64,000 nt of DNA, from contig CAKSFR010000005.1 in NCBI GenBank assembly GCA_934454635.1, forward strand, positions 62,001 to 126,000, given 5' to 3'. Of the stretch, positions 26,820 to 35,365 are shown piece after piece (position 1 is the first letter of the stretch; every line of letters begins with the position of its first letter). The translations under genes and the position numbers were made by a program. Under the pieces are notes generated by a model. The model was not told the DNA's origin. It made no database searches and worked only from the letters and a program-made list of their open reading frames with translations. This DNA comes from an uncultured Ruminiclostridium sp. Its GTDB lineage: Bacteria > Bacillota > Clostridia > Oscillospirales > Ruminococcaceae.

Positions 26820-27674
26820 TTACTTTCCGCAGTCGCGGTGGAGAATGCGGACGGTATATTTCTCGGCATTGAGGTGCTCAAACATATTTTCCGCAAAAGT
26901 TACGCTTCTATGCTTCCCGCCCGTACAGCCGAAAGCAATTACCAGCTGGCTTTTTCCCTCCGAAATATACTGCGGAATAAGAAAATCCATAAGATCGAAC
27001 AGCTTTGTCTGCAATATCTGCGCAGTTTCGTGCTTCATCACAAAATCGCGCACCTCCTTTTCCATTCCCGTCATATGCTTCAGTTCGGGAACATAAAACG
27101 GATTAGGCAGACAGCGGACGTCGAACACGAGGTCGGCTTCGTCGGGAACGCCGTACTTAAAGCCAAACGAAATACAGCTTATAACCATGCTGTCGCTTAT
27201 ATTTTCAAGAAAAATATTCAGCACATTTTCCTTTAGCTTCGCCGTAGACATAAGGCCTGTGTCAATGTAGTAATCACAATGCTCGCGAATTGGCATAAGA
27301 ATGTCAAATTCAGCCGCGATAGCCTTGTCAATATCTCCGTTGGCGATATCATAAAGAGGGTGCTTGCGGCGGGTTTCCTTGTATCTGCGTTTTATAACGT
27401 CATGATCGGCATAAAGGAACAGCACCTTTATGTTAAATCCCATTTCCCGCATTTTTTCAACATTGTCCCAAAGCCGCAGAAACAGCTCGCCGCCGCGTAT
27501 ATCGGTCACTATAGCTACCTTTTCGATAGAGCCGTTTTCCTTACAGATGTCCGCAAATTCAGGTATAAGCTGCGGCGGCATATTGTCTATGCAAAAAAAT
27601 CCTATATCCTCAAGTGCGTTTGCGACACAGGATTTTCCCGAACCCGATACGCCCGTCACGATAATAAATTCCAT
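26820..27674 (-). CDS. rapZ: RapZ/YvcJ nucleotide-binding protein
   Basis: P-loop protein binding nucleotides; RNase adapter in E. coli, role in Firmicutes linked to competence and cell envelope. Walker A TGVSGSGKS at 7-15, then DNMPPQLIPEFADI and the C-terminal IAFGCTGGKHRSVTFAE signature. 284 residues from the ATG at 27674. The murB-rapZ-whiA order is characteristic of Firmicutes. Confidence 0.96.
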   Translation of the reverse strand: MEFIIVTGVSGSGKSCVANALEDIGFFCIDNMPPQLIPEFADICKENGSIEKVAIVTDIRGGELFLRLWDNVEKMREMGFNIKVLFLYADHDVIKRRYKETRRKHPLYDIANGDIDKAIAAEFDILMPIREHCDYYIDTGLMSTAKLKENVLNIFLENISDSMVISCISFGFKYGVPDEADLVFDVRCLPNPFYVPELKHMTGMEKEVRDFVMKHETAQILQTKLFDLMDFLIPQYISEGKSQLVIAFGCTGGKHRSVTFAENMFEHLNAEKYTVRILHRDCGK

Positions 27675-27688
27675 TTTTGTTTCCTCTT

Positions 27689-28600
27689 TTATTCCAGAAT
27701 AAGAACCTCGCATTCGAGCATGATCCCCGAATCGCCGTAAACCTTTTCTTTAACTCCGTTTATAACGCTCATAACGTCCGAAAACGAAGCGTTTCCTTTA
27801 TTTATAACAAATCCGCTGTGCTTTGTACTTACCTCCGCGTCGCCGCAGGAATATCCTTTAAGTCCGCTTGCTTCAATGAGCCGCGCGGCGAAATCTCCCT
27901 CGGGGCGCTTAAACGTGCTTCCGGCGCTCGGATAATCGAGCGGCTGGCTGCTTCTGCGCTTTCCGATAAGCTCGCTCATTCTCTCGGCGATAGCGTCGCG
28001 GTCGCCTTTTTTCAACTTCAGCGCGACTCGCAGGATAACGCACCTTTTGCCTGTAAAAAAGCTGTGCCGATACGACAGTTCAAGCTCTCGAGCCGAAAGT
28101 CTGCGCACATTTCCGCTTTCGTCAAGAAAATCGCAGTATTCAACTACGTCTTTCATCTCGCCGCCGTAAGCGCCCGCATTCATACAGAGCGCGCCGCCGA
28201 CCGTCCCGGGAATCCCGTAAGCGAACTCAAGTCCCGCAAGCGAAAGTTCTTTAGCCGCAATGCATATCTTGTGCAGACTTGCACCGGCGTCGCATATAAG
28301 CATCTCTCCGTCGGCGCTTATTTCCGAAAAAGCGTCCGAAATTATCACAACAAGCCCGCGCAGCCCCTTATCGCTTATAAGAACATTGCTGCCGCGCCCA
28401 AGCAGATAATACGGAACGTTATTTTCTTTGCAGTATTTTATCGTCTGAACGGCACATTCCGCGCTGTTCGGCTTTATTACCGCGTCGGCGCTTCCGCCGA
28501 TACGAAACGATGTGTATTTGCCGAGCGGCTCGCCGAGGCGGAAATCTGCGCCGTACTTTAAAGCAAGCTGTTCTATTTCGGAATAATCCAAAACTTTCAC
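27689..28600 (-). CDS. murB: UDP-N-acetylenolpyruvoylglucosamine reductase
   Basis: FAD enzyme finishing UDP-MurNAc. FAD motifs KYTSFRIGGSADAVIKP and LGRGSNVLISD, then FAYGIPGTVGGALCMNAGA and the C-terminal YPSAGSTFKRPEG with the catalytic Ser. 303 residues from a GTG at 28600; a TTG at 28591 has better spacing from the GGAGGGAG ribosome site, so the start is uncertain by three codons. It begins only 15 nt after the glcK terminator, with no visible separate promoter. Confidence 0.95.
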   Translation of the reverse strand: MKVLDYSEIEQLALKYGADFRLGEPLGKYTSFRIGGSADAVIKPNSAECAVQTIKYCKENNVPYYLLGRGSNVLISDKGLRGLVVIISDAFSEISADGEMLICDAGASLHKICIAAKELSLAGLEFAYGIPGTVGGALCMNAGAYGGEMKDVVEYCDFLDESGNVRRLSARELELSYRHSFFTGKRCVILRVALKLKKGDRDAIAERMSELIGKRRSSQPLDYPSAGSTFKRPEGDFAARLIEASGLKGYSCGDAEVSTKHSGFVINKGNASFSDVMSVINGVKEKVYGDSGIMLECEVLILE

Positions 28601-28609
28601 TCCCTCCGA

Positions 28610-28661
28610 AAAATAACGATCGGTGCATTTTCCGCGATTCGCCGCAAAAACGCACCGATCG
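28610..28661 (-). terminator. Terminator of hprK-PHP-glcK
   Basis: 10-bp perfect outer stem CGATCGGTGC/GCACCGATCG with an inner TTTT/AAAA extension, then TTATTTTT on the minus strand. Confidence 0.88.
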
Positions 28662-28675
28662 GCAATACTCTAACC

Positions 28676-29629
28676 TTAATTCTCTAAAGTATATAAGTAC
28701 GCTGCGCCGATTATTCCCGCGTCGTTTCCGAGTTTGGCAATATCCAGCTTTGTCGAACGGTTCGGGTCAATGCAGTAGCTTTCGCGCTCAATGTATTCGT
28801 TCAGCGGCTTTGTGAGGTTTTCGCCCTCCTTGCAGATACCGCCGCCTATAAGAAGCAGCTCGGGCTGGAACGTATTGACAATGTTTACCAGTCCGCAGCC
28901 GAGATAGTTGATATACATATCAACGACGTCTATTGCAGCCTTGTCGCCCGCGCGCATACCGTCAAACGCAGTCTTTCCGTCAACGTTTTCAATGCTTCCC
29001 GCAATTTTCCACATTTCGGAATCTCGATTAGCTTCCATAGCCTCTTTTGTCATGTTGATAAGCGCGGTCGCCGAGGAATATGCCTCAAAGCAGCCCTTTC
29101 TTCCGCAGCCGCACTGACGTCCGTTATACTCGATAACGGTGTGTCCAAGCTCGCCGCCGCAGAAATTGAAGCCGGTATAGATCTTCCCGTCAATGATTAT
29201 TCCGCCGCCGACGCCCGTTCCGAGAGTTACGACAACAACGTTCTTATAGCCCTTGCCCGCGCCGTTTACTACCTCGCCGAAAGCAGCCGCGTTCGCGTCG
29301 TTTTCAACGAAGATCTGCGTTCCGAGCTTTTCTCCGAGAACCTTTCCGAGTTCAAAATTGTTGAACCCGAGATTGCAGGAATAAAGGACCACGCCCGTGT
29401 TGCGGTTTGCTACACCGGGAGTTCCTATGCCTATGCTGTTTACGTCGGAAACGGAAATTCCGGCGTCTGCGCAGGCGAGTCTTACGCCCTCGACAATGCT
29501 TTCCGCAATTTCCTCCGACGGACGGGGCAGATTTGTCTTGATATTGGATTTGCCGACGATATTGTAATTTTCGTCAACAACGCCTACCTTTATATTTGTT
29601 CCGCCTAAATCAATACCTATGTTGTACAT
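28676..29629 (-). CDS. glcK: ROK-family glucokinase
   Basis: Phosphorylates glucose with ATP. Phosphate-1 loop IGIDLGGTNIKVG at 4-16, GTGVGGGIIIDG, HTVIEYNG with the zinc His, and the ROK zinc motif CGCGRKGCFEAYSS. 317 residues from the ATG at 29629 after AGGA. Together with hprK upstream and pfkA nearby it ties glucose entry to catabolite sensing. Confidence 0.93.
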   Translation of the reverse strand: MYNIGIDLGGTNIKVGVVDENYNIVGKSNIKTNLPRPSEEIAESIVEGVRLACADAGISVSDVNSIGIGTPGVANRNTGVVLYSCNLGFNNFELGKVLGEKLGTQIFVENDANAAAFGEVVNGAGKGYKNVVVVTLGTGVGGGIIIDGKIYTGFNFCGGELGHTVIEYNGRQCGCGRKGCFEAYSSATALINMTKEAMEANRDSEMWKIAGSIENVDGKTAFDGMRAGDKAAIDVVDMYINYLGCGLVNIVNTFQPELLLIGGGICKEGENLTKPLNEYIERESYCIDPNRSTKLDIAKLGNDAGIIGAAYLYTLEN

Positions 29630-29642
29630 AATAAAATCCTTC

Positions 29643-30368
29643 CTATTTAATAATACGTTCTGCGCGATCGGCAAGATATTTCTCAACACGCTCCCACGAA
29701 GCGTTAAGCACAAGCTCTTCGGGAAAATTCACTTCGGCGAGCAATTCCTCAGCCTTTTCAAAAGCGCCTATCGCGGTGTAGAAATGCGCGTCTGAATTGA
29801 CTATGATATTTGCGCCGTACTTTTTGCACGCTTCAAGCATCGGCTTATAGCGCTCCTTTGTTTTTTGGCTTCTGAGCAGCCGCGTAACGTTCACTTCCAT
29901 AAGTCTGCCCAGCTGAGCGCATTCCCTGCACACTGCGTCGAAATCGTACTCAAATTTCGGGTCGTCGGTATGGCAGAGAACGTCTACATACGGGTTGTTC
30001 AGCGCGCCGATATAAGCCTCGGTGTGTTCCTTTTTCGTCATGGGGCTGAAAACGCAGTCATGCATCGACGCGTTCACCCAGCGCAGGCAGGAATAGAGAG
30101 CGTCCTCGTAAATATCAAGCTCGCCTTTTTCGTTTATTATATCCGCTTCGATCCCGGGAATTATTTTCACTCCGAAAAGCTCGTCGGGAATTACCCGCAT
30201 ATTGTAAAAATGCCATATATGCGGCGCGTCAGGCATATCGACGCTGTGGTCGGTCATTGCGATACAGCGTATGCCGTGTTCCGAAGCCCAGCGCGCATTT
30301 TCCGTTATCGTGCTGAAAGCGTGCGTTGAAGCGCAGGTGTGCGTGTGCATATCCGCAAAAAATTTCAC
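29643..30368 (-). CDS. PHP-domain phosphoesterase (YcdX-like)
   Basis: Trinuclear-metal PHP hydrolase of 241 residues with MHTHTCASTHAFSTI at the N-terminus, MTDHSVDMPDAPH, CHTDDPKF and IIVNSDAHFYTAIG carrying the conserved metal ligands. YcdX-type proteins are probable phosphatases; the substrate here is unknown. It lies between hprK and glucokinase in one operon, which suggests, without proving, a sugar-phosphate or nucleotide substrate. Confidence 0.88.
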   Translation of the reverse strand: MKFFADMHTHTCASTHAFSTITENARWASEHGIRCIAMTDHSVDMPDAPHIWHFYNMRVIPDELFGVKIIPGIEADIINEKGELDIYEDALYSCLRWVNASMHDCVFSPMTKKEHTEAYIGALNNPYVDVLCHTDDPKFEYDFDAVCRECAQLGRLMEVNVTRLLRSQKTKERYKPMLEACKKYGANIIVNSDAHFYTAIGAFEKAEELLAEVNFPEELVLNASWERVEKYLADRAERIIK

Positions 30369-30386
30369 TTAAAAGACTTCCTTTCG

Positions 30387-31343
30387 TTACATATCATACT
30401 TTGTAACGGTATCTGCGCCCTCCATGTTAAGTCCGAGATTGTCAAGCAGATCCTGAGCGGCGTTATAACCCATCTTCTTCTGCCTGTTATTCATTGCGGC
30501 AACTTCGAGAATGACCGCAAGGTTACGTCCGGGCTTTACGGGAATTGTAAGATACGGAACCTTTACGCCGAGAATCGACATATAGTGATTGTCCATGCCC
30601 ATTCTGTCGTATACCTTTTCCGGATTCCACGGTTCAAGCTCAACTACCATGTCGATTTTTTCGGTAACCTTTACAGCGCCCATACCGAAAAGCTGACGGA
30701 CGTTGATTATACCGATACCGCGAAGTTCGAGGAAGTGACGGATATTGTCGGGCGAGCTGCCCACGAGAGTGATATTGGAGGTTCTGCGTATTTCTACCGC
30801 GTCGTCCGCGACAAGCCTGTGTCCGCGCTTTACAAGCTCTATAGCGGTCTCGCTCTTTCCTACGCCGCTGTCGCCGAGGATAAGGACTCCCTCGCCGTAG
30901 ATTTCGATAAGTACGCCGTGGCGCGTGATTCTCGGCGCAAGATTAAGGTTAAGGAACGCGATAAGCTTCGACATGAATGAAGATGTGCTTTCCTTGCTCT
31001 TTAAAATTGTAACGCCGTACTTCCGACCATATTCCACAATTTCGGGGAAAGGCTCAAGATCTCTTGTTACAACGAGCGCCGGCGGCTTCTGCGCGAGAAG
31101 CGTATCGAAAGCGGCTCTTCTTTCGTCCTCGCAGCGGTGCTCCATAAACGCAAATTCAGATTTGCCGATTATCTGAATGCGGCTGTTGTCGAAATACTCA
31201 TAAAATCCGCCAAGCTGAAGACCGGGACGGTTTACATCGCAGCTATAGATAAAAATGCTCTCCGGATTGCCTGGGCAAAAAAGAACTTCAAGCTCATACT
31301 CCTTGATGATTCTGTCGAGCGAAACGGAAAATTCCTGCGGCAT
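30387..31343 (-). CDS. hprK: HPr kinase/phosphorylase
   Basis: Adds or removes phosphate on Ser46 of HPr and Crh, the switch for CcpA catabolite repression in Firmicutes. Catalytic His142 in TRHGVLIEIYG, P-loop GDSGVGKS at 157-164, and signature LELRGIGIINVRQLFGMGAV. 318 residues from the ATG at 31343 (GAAAGGAAT). First gene of hprK-PHP-glcK. Two HPr-like proteins with the Ser46 region are at 58.7-59.2 kb. Confidence 0.97.
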   Translation of the reverse strand: MPQEFSVSLDRIIKEYELEVLFCPGNPESIFIYSCDVNRPGLQLGGFYEYFDNSRIQIIGKSEFAFMEHRCEDERRAAFDTLLAQKPPALVVTRDLEPFPEIVEYGRKYGVTILKSKESTSSFMSKLIAFLNLNLAPRITRHGVLIEIYGEGVLILGDSGVGKSETAIELVKRGHRLVADDAVEIRRTSNITLVGSSPDNIRHFLELRGIGIINVRQLFGMGAVKVTEKIDMVVELEPWNPEKVYDRMGMDNHYMSILGVKVPYLTIPVKPGRNLAVILEVAAMNNRQKKMGYNAAQDLLDNLGLNMEGADTVTKYDM

Positions 31344-31372
31344 ATTTTTATTCCTTTCAAGTGTGATATTCG

Positions 31373-31432
31373 GGTCTGCGCTTAAAACAGACCGTTCTTT
31401 TTTATTATACAATATTAAACAGCTTTTTTCAA
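31373..31432 (-). promoter_or_regulatory. Promoter and leader hairpin of hprK
   Basis: TTGAAA (31427-31432), 17 bp, TATAAT (31404-31409) on the minus strand. The leader holds a 6-bp hairpin GGTCTG/CAGACC at 31373-31393. Confidence 0.82.
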
Positions 31433-31492
31433 GTCAATTTTTTGCAATTTTACACTTTATTTACGCTTTTTAAAAATTATTATCGAAAACTC

Positions 31493-31521
31493 TTGACAAA
31501 ATTCCCTTTCTTGTGTATAAT
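31493..31521 (+). promoter_or_regulatory. Consensus promoter of tRNA-Leu
   Basis: TTGACA (31493-31498), 17 bp, TATAAT (31516-31521): a perfect sigma-A promoter, as expected for a stable RNA, ending 12 nt before the tRNA. Confidence 0.95.
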
Positions 31522-31533
31522 ATCACTTGTTAA

Positions 31534-31620
31534 GCCGCTGTGGTGGAATAGGCAGACACGAGGGACTTAAAATCCCTTGGTAGCAATACCGTATCGGTTC
31601 AAGTCCGATCAGCGGCACCA
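31534..31620 (+). tRNA. tRNA-Leu (anticodon UAA)
   Basis: 87 nt including an encoded CCA end. Acceptor GCCGCTG pairs with CAGCGGC; anticodon loop CTTAAAA on a GGGA/TCCC stem gives UAA; the long variable arm (TGGTAGCAATACCG) is typical of a class II tRNA; T-arm has GGTTCAAGTCC. Confidence 0.97.
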
Positions 31621-31628
31621 GTGCTAAA

Positions 31629-31681
31629 AACCCTCTGATGACATTACGGCTCATAGTAATGTCGTTCGAGGGGATTTTTTT
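31629..31681 (+). terminator. Terminator of tRNA-Leu
   Basis: Stem GACATTAC/GTAATGTC with outer CCCTC/GAGGG, followed by seven T. Confidence 0.9.
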
Positions 31682-31706
31682 ACGGCTGATTTTTCGGGGT
31701 GAACGA

Positions 31707-32072
31707 ATGAAGCAAACACAAGAATCCCGCGAACGAAGAATATTCTACACGGTTCTGGTCATTTACCTACTTATATGCGTCGGGCTGTTCGCTTTTCACA
31801 GGCTGAGCGGTCGCGCGGCGTATGTTTCGGCGTCTGAAATCAAATCGGAAACGACCGTGCAGGCAATGTCGGACAAACTTCTGATAAATATAAACACGGC
31901 GACTGCGGACGAACTTACGGCGCTTGAGGGAATCGGCGAAAAGACCGCCGAAAATATAGTCGAGTACCGCGAAAACAACAACGGCTTTCTGAGCATTGAG
32001 GAACTTATGGAGGTCAGTGGAATAGGCGAGGCAAAATTCGAGAAAATAAAGGATAAAATAACAGTTGGCTGA
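31707..32072 (+). CDS. ComEA-like helix-hairpin-helix protein, membrane-anchored
   Basis: 121 residues from the ATG at 31707 (GGGGTG site). One membrane segment at about 12-31 is followed by a short linker and a tandem helix-hairpin-helix pair: NINTATADELTALEGIGEKTAENIVEYR and a second copy with VSGIGEAKFEKIKD (quoted in part). This matches the DNA-binding domain of ComEA. The N-terminal SLBB domain of full ComEA is absent, so the role in DNA uptake is likely but not certain. The frame is open upstream through the tRNA terminator, which is not coding. Confidence 0.85.
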   Translation: MKQTQESRERRIFYTVLVIYLLICVGLFAFHRLSGRAAYVSASEIKSETTVQAMSDKLLININTATADELTALEGIGEKTAENIVEYRENNNGFLSIEELMEVSGIGEAKFEKIKDKITVG

Positions 32073-32074
32073 AA

Positions 32075-32098
32075 AAGGCTTTTTCGCCTTAATTTTTC
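32075..32098 (+). terminator. Weak terminator after the ComEA-like gene
   Basis: Short stem AAGGC/GCCTT with a TTTTTC loop, then AATTTTT. Confidence 0.6.
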
Positions 32099-32100
32099 TG

Positions 32101-32129
32101 TTGATTATTCTGCGAAAACAATGTATAAT
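32101..32129 (+). promoter_or_regulatory. Promoter of lon-ysxC
   Basis: TTGATT (32101-32106), 17 bp, TATAAT (32124-32129). No CIRCE or CtsR-type repeat was seen. Confidence 0.82.
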
Positions 32130-32166
32130 AAACATAGCCCATTGAACAAAAGAAAGAAGGGGTATC

Positions 32167-34590
32167 ATGAACGAAAATAACAACAAAAGCTGCAAGAATC
32201 TCCCGCTCATAGTCACAAAAGGCATAGTGGTTTTCCCGGGAATGACCATGCACTTTGACATAACCGAAGAAAATTCGCTTGAAGCGCTTAAGCTTGCGGC
32301 AATGACCGACCGCAGGGTGGTCATCGTGTGCCAAAGCAACTATGACGCCGCGCCTGGAGAAAAACCGAGCCTCTATCGCGTCGGCTGCGTAGCCGAAATA
32401 AAGCAGATCCTCACAACGCCCAACAGCCTGACCAGAATAATGATCGAGGGCATTGAACGCGCAAAAATCGTATCCTTTTGCGAATTTGATAAATACAAAA
32501 CCGCGCAAACCGTAACGTTCAATACGCACGAAAGCAAATTAAGCGACAATATGCGCGACGCGTATCTTCGCACGCTTAAACAGCTTTTCGCCGACTATGC
32601 GGCGCTTGTTCCGAGAATGCCCGAGGAGCTTGTCCGCAAGGTAGAGCAGGAATCGAACCTCAAACACGTTTTCGAGCTTGTTGCTTTCAACATTTTTTTG
32701 AAGCCCGAGGAAAAGCAGGAGCTTCTTGAAGCGACCTCGCTCGTTCGTCAGGTAAAAATGCTCATTTCTCTTATAACGAGCGAAATACATATCCTGCGGT
32801 TTGAATCCGAGATAAACGAACAGGTTCGCACTAACCTTGACAACAATCAGAAGGAATACGTTCTCCGCGAACAGCTAAAGGAAATCAACCGCCAGCTCGG
32901 AAACGTCGATACCGACGAGGAAATATACGAATACTGCGACGCTATTCAGGAAATAGGATTTCCCGAAGAAATCGAGGAAAAGCTGCTGCGCGAAGCCAAT
33001 AAGATGTTCAAGGTCTCACCGACCTCGCAGGAATACGGCGTTATCAAAACGTATCTCGATTCCGTTCTTGAAGTGCCGTGGAACGTTTATACAAATGATA
33101 TAGCAGACCTGAAAAAAGCGGAAAAGCAGCTTGACGCCGACCACTACGGTCTTAAAAAGGTCAAAGAGCGCATTCTTGAAATTATCTCCGTGCGCAAACT
33201 CAATCCCGAAATAAAAAGCCAGATAATCTGCCTCGTAGGACCTCCCGGAGTCGGAAAAACCTCTATAGGTCAGTCTATCGCAAAAGCGCTCGGAAGAAAT
33301 TTTGCCCGCATTTCGCTCGGCGGTATCCACGACGAGGCTGAAATCCGCGGACACCGCAAAACATACGTCGGCGCAATGCCAGGACGCATCGTTGCGGCGC
33401 TAAAGCAGGCAAAATGCATGAACCCTGTGATACTTTTCGACGAAATCGACAAGATGGGCAGCGATTACAAGGGCGACCCCGCTTCCGCAATGCTTGAAGT
33501 TCTCGATCCCGAGCAGAACTCGACTTTCACCGACCACTATCTTGAAATTCCTACCGACCTCAGCAGCGTTCTGTTCATCACGACAGCAAATACGCTTGAA
33601 ACGATACCCGCTCCCCTGCTCGACCGTATGGAAGTGATCGAGCTTGGCAGCTATACCCGCGAAGAAAAATTTCGGATTGCAAAGAAGCATCTTCTGCCAA
33701 AGCAGCTCAAAAAGCACGGCGAAAGCAAAAAGAACGTAAAAATATCCGATAAGGCGCTGTACGAAGTTATCGACAGCTACACCCGAGAAGCGGGCGTGCG
33801 CCGTCTTGAAAAGCAGCTTGCTGCGATATGCCGCAAGTGCGCGCGCAGACTTGCGGAAGAGGACGCCGTTATCTCGGTAACTCCCTATAATTTACAGGAT
33901 TTTCTCGGCGTAAAGAAATATTTCCCCGAAAAGCTCCCGGAAAAGAACGAAATAGGAACGGTAACGGGTCTTGCGTGGACTGCCGCAGGCGGTGTAACAA
34001 TGCCGCTTGAAGTGCTTGTAATGGACGGCACGGGAAAAATCGAAATAACAGGTTCGCTCGGCGACGTAATGAAAGAATCGAGCAAAATCGCGGTCAGCCT
34101 CGTGCGCTCGATAAGCAAGAACTATGGCATTGAAAGCGATTTCTACAAAACAAAGGATCTGCATATACACGCGCCCGAGGGCGCTGTTCCGAAAGACGGT
34201 CCCTCCGCGGGAGTAACCATGACGACGGCGCTTGTTTCTGCGCTCGCGAATATTCCCGTGCGCAGAGATGTCGCTATGACGGGTGAAATAACGCTTTACG
34301 GAAAGGTTCTGCCCATAGGCGGACTCAAGGAAAAATCAATGGCGGCTTACAGAGCGGGCATAAAGAACGTAATTTTCCCCAAGGACAACATTCCCGACCT
34401 TGAAGAAGTTGACGATGTAGTAAAGGAAAACGTGAACTTCATTCCCGCCGAAAATATCGGCACGGTTCTGTCTAACGCGCTTGCAGATACGAAAAAACGC
34501 CGTGCAAGGGCGCTCGGGAAACGCACGGCGAAATCGATGATCGCTCCGGAGAGAAAGGACAGCAATGAATTACAACAAGGCAGAGTTTAA
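32167..34590 (+). CDS. lon: ATP-dependent protease Lon
   Basis: Hexameric AAA+ serine protease degrading damaged and regulatory proteins. N-terminal LON substrate domain (about 1-200), Walker [10 protein letters not shown] from residue 358, Walker [10 protein letters not shown], and a C-terminal protease domain with catalytic Ser680 in DGPSAGV and Lys723 in GGLKEKS. 807 residues is the LonA length. AAGGGG site. ysxC starts inside its 3' end; the lon-ysxC pair is conserved in Firmicutes. Confidence 0.97.
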   Translation: MNENNNKSCKNLPLIVTKGIVVFPGMTMHFDITEENSLEALKLAAMTDRRVVIVCQSNYDAAPGEKPSLYRVGCVAEIKQILTTPNSLTRIMIEGIERAKIVSFCEFDKYKTAQTVTFNTHESKLSDNMRDAYLRTLKQLFADYAALVPRMPEELVRKVEQESNLKHVFELVAFNIFLKPEEKQELLEATSLVRQVKMLISLITSEIHILRFESEINEQVRTNLDNNQKEYVLREQLKEINRQLGNVDTDEEIYEYCDAIQEIGFPEEIEEKLLREANKMFKVSPTSQEYGVIKTYLDSVLEVPWNVYTNDIADLKKAEKQLDADHYGLKKVKERILEIISVRKLNPEIKSQIICLVGPPGVGKTSIGQSIAKALGRNFARISLGGIHDEAEIRGHRKTYVGAMPGRIVAALKQAKCMNPVILFDEIDKMGSDYKGDPASAMLEVLDPEQNSTFTDHYLEIPTDLSSVLFITTANTLETIPAPLLDRMEVIELGSYTREEKFRIAKKHLLPKQLKKHGESKKNVKISDKALYEVIDSYTREAGVRRLEKQLAAICRKCARRLAEEDAVISVTPYNLQDFLGVKKYFPEKLPEKNEIGTVTGLAWTAAGGVTMPLEVLVMDGTGKIEITGSLGDVMKESSKIAVSLVRSISKNYGIESDFYKTKDLHIHAPEGAVPKDGPSAGVTMTTALVSALANIPVRRDVAMTGEITLYGKVLPIGGLKEKSMAAYRAGIKNVIFPKDNIPDLEEVDDVVKENVNFIPAENIGTVLSNALADTKKRRARALGKRTAKSMIAPERKDSNELQQGRV

Positions 34591-35161
34591 GACCTCTTAC
34601 GGCAGCTTTAAGCAGATACCGAAATCAGAGCGGCTCGAATTTGCGTTTTCGGGACGTTCAAACGTCGGAAAATCCTCGCTTATAAATAAAATACTGAACC
34701 GCAAATCGCTTGCCAGAGTAAGCTCAATGCCCGGAAAAACGATCACCATAAATTTCTATTCGGTTGAAGATATTTATATTGTGGATCTGCCGGGCTATGG
34801 CTATGCGAAAGTGTCAAAATCCGAAAAAGAGCGCTGGTCGGGGCTTATCGAGGGGTATCTGAACGACGACCGCAGTCTTGCGCTTATTTTCCAGCTTATC
34901 GACTTTCGCCACAAGCCTACGGCGGACGACCTGCTGATGATAAATTACCTTATCGAAAGCGAGCTGCCGTTCGTTATCGTGCTCACTAAAGCGGACAAGC
35001 TGAAAAAGTCAGAGCGCGAACAGCGCCGAAAAGCGCTTATGACCGAGATTCCCTACGCCGATCAGATAACAATGATCGAATTTTCTGCCGAAACCGGCGA
35101 GGGCGTTGAGCAGATACGCGAGATCATCGACTCTGTTGCGGAGGGCGGCGAAGAAGAATAA
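34565..35161 (+). CDS. ysxC: Ribosome biogenesis GTP-binding protein YsxC/YihA (EngB)
   Basis: Small GTPase for 50S assembly. G1 GRSNVGKSS near 30, G3 DLPGYGYAKVSKSEKERW with the family hallmark, G4 LTKADKLKKSE. 198 residues. Its GGAGAGAAAGGA site and start lie in the last 26 nt of lon, so translation is coupled. Confidence 0.96.
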   Translation: MNYNKAEFKTSYGSFKQIPKSERLEFAFSGRSNVGKSSLINKILNRKSLARVSSMPGKTITINFYSVEDIYIVDLPGYGYAKVSKSEKERWSGLIEGYLNDDRSLALIFQLIDFRHKPTADDLLMINYLIESELPFVIVLTKADKLKKSEREQRRKALMTEIPYADQITMIEFSAETGEGVEQIREIIDSVAEGGEEE

Positions 35162-35166
35162 AAAAG

Positions 35167-35200
35167 ATTCGTTCCGAAGCTTTTTCGGAGCGAATTTTTT
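35167..35200 (+). terminator. Terminator of lon-ysxC
   Basis: ATTCG(T)TCCGAA pairs with TTCGGA(G)CGAAT around a 5-nt loop, then six T. Confidence 0.9.
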
Positions 35201-35246
35201 GTTGCTTTCCCTGCCGAAAAAAAATAAAATTTTTTTCAAAAACCCC

Positions 35247-35298
35247 TTGCATTTTCAGAAAATATGTGCTAATATAGCATTACAGGAAAACGATTACA
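35247..35298 (+). promoter_or_regulatory. Promoter and candidate cre (CcpA) site of the GH31 gene
   Basis: TTGCAT (35247-35252), 17 bp, TAATAT (35270-35275). GGAAAACGATTACA at 35285-35298 matches the cre consensus TGWAANCGNTNWCA at 13 of 14 positions and covers about +3 to +16, a roadblock position. A local LacI-type repressor operator is the alternative. Confidence 0.65.
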
Positions 35299-35365
35299 TT
35301 TCCATTATTAGGTACAATTAGCAAACAATTTTAAGAAACATAAAAAGAAAGGCATGGTACAATCT

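Noticed and set aside
32101..32166. Heat-shock operator (CIRCE or CtsR) before lon
   Set aside because: No matching inverted or tandem repeat is present; only a sigma-A promoter.
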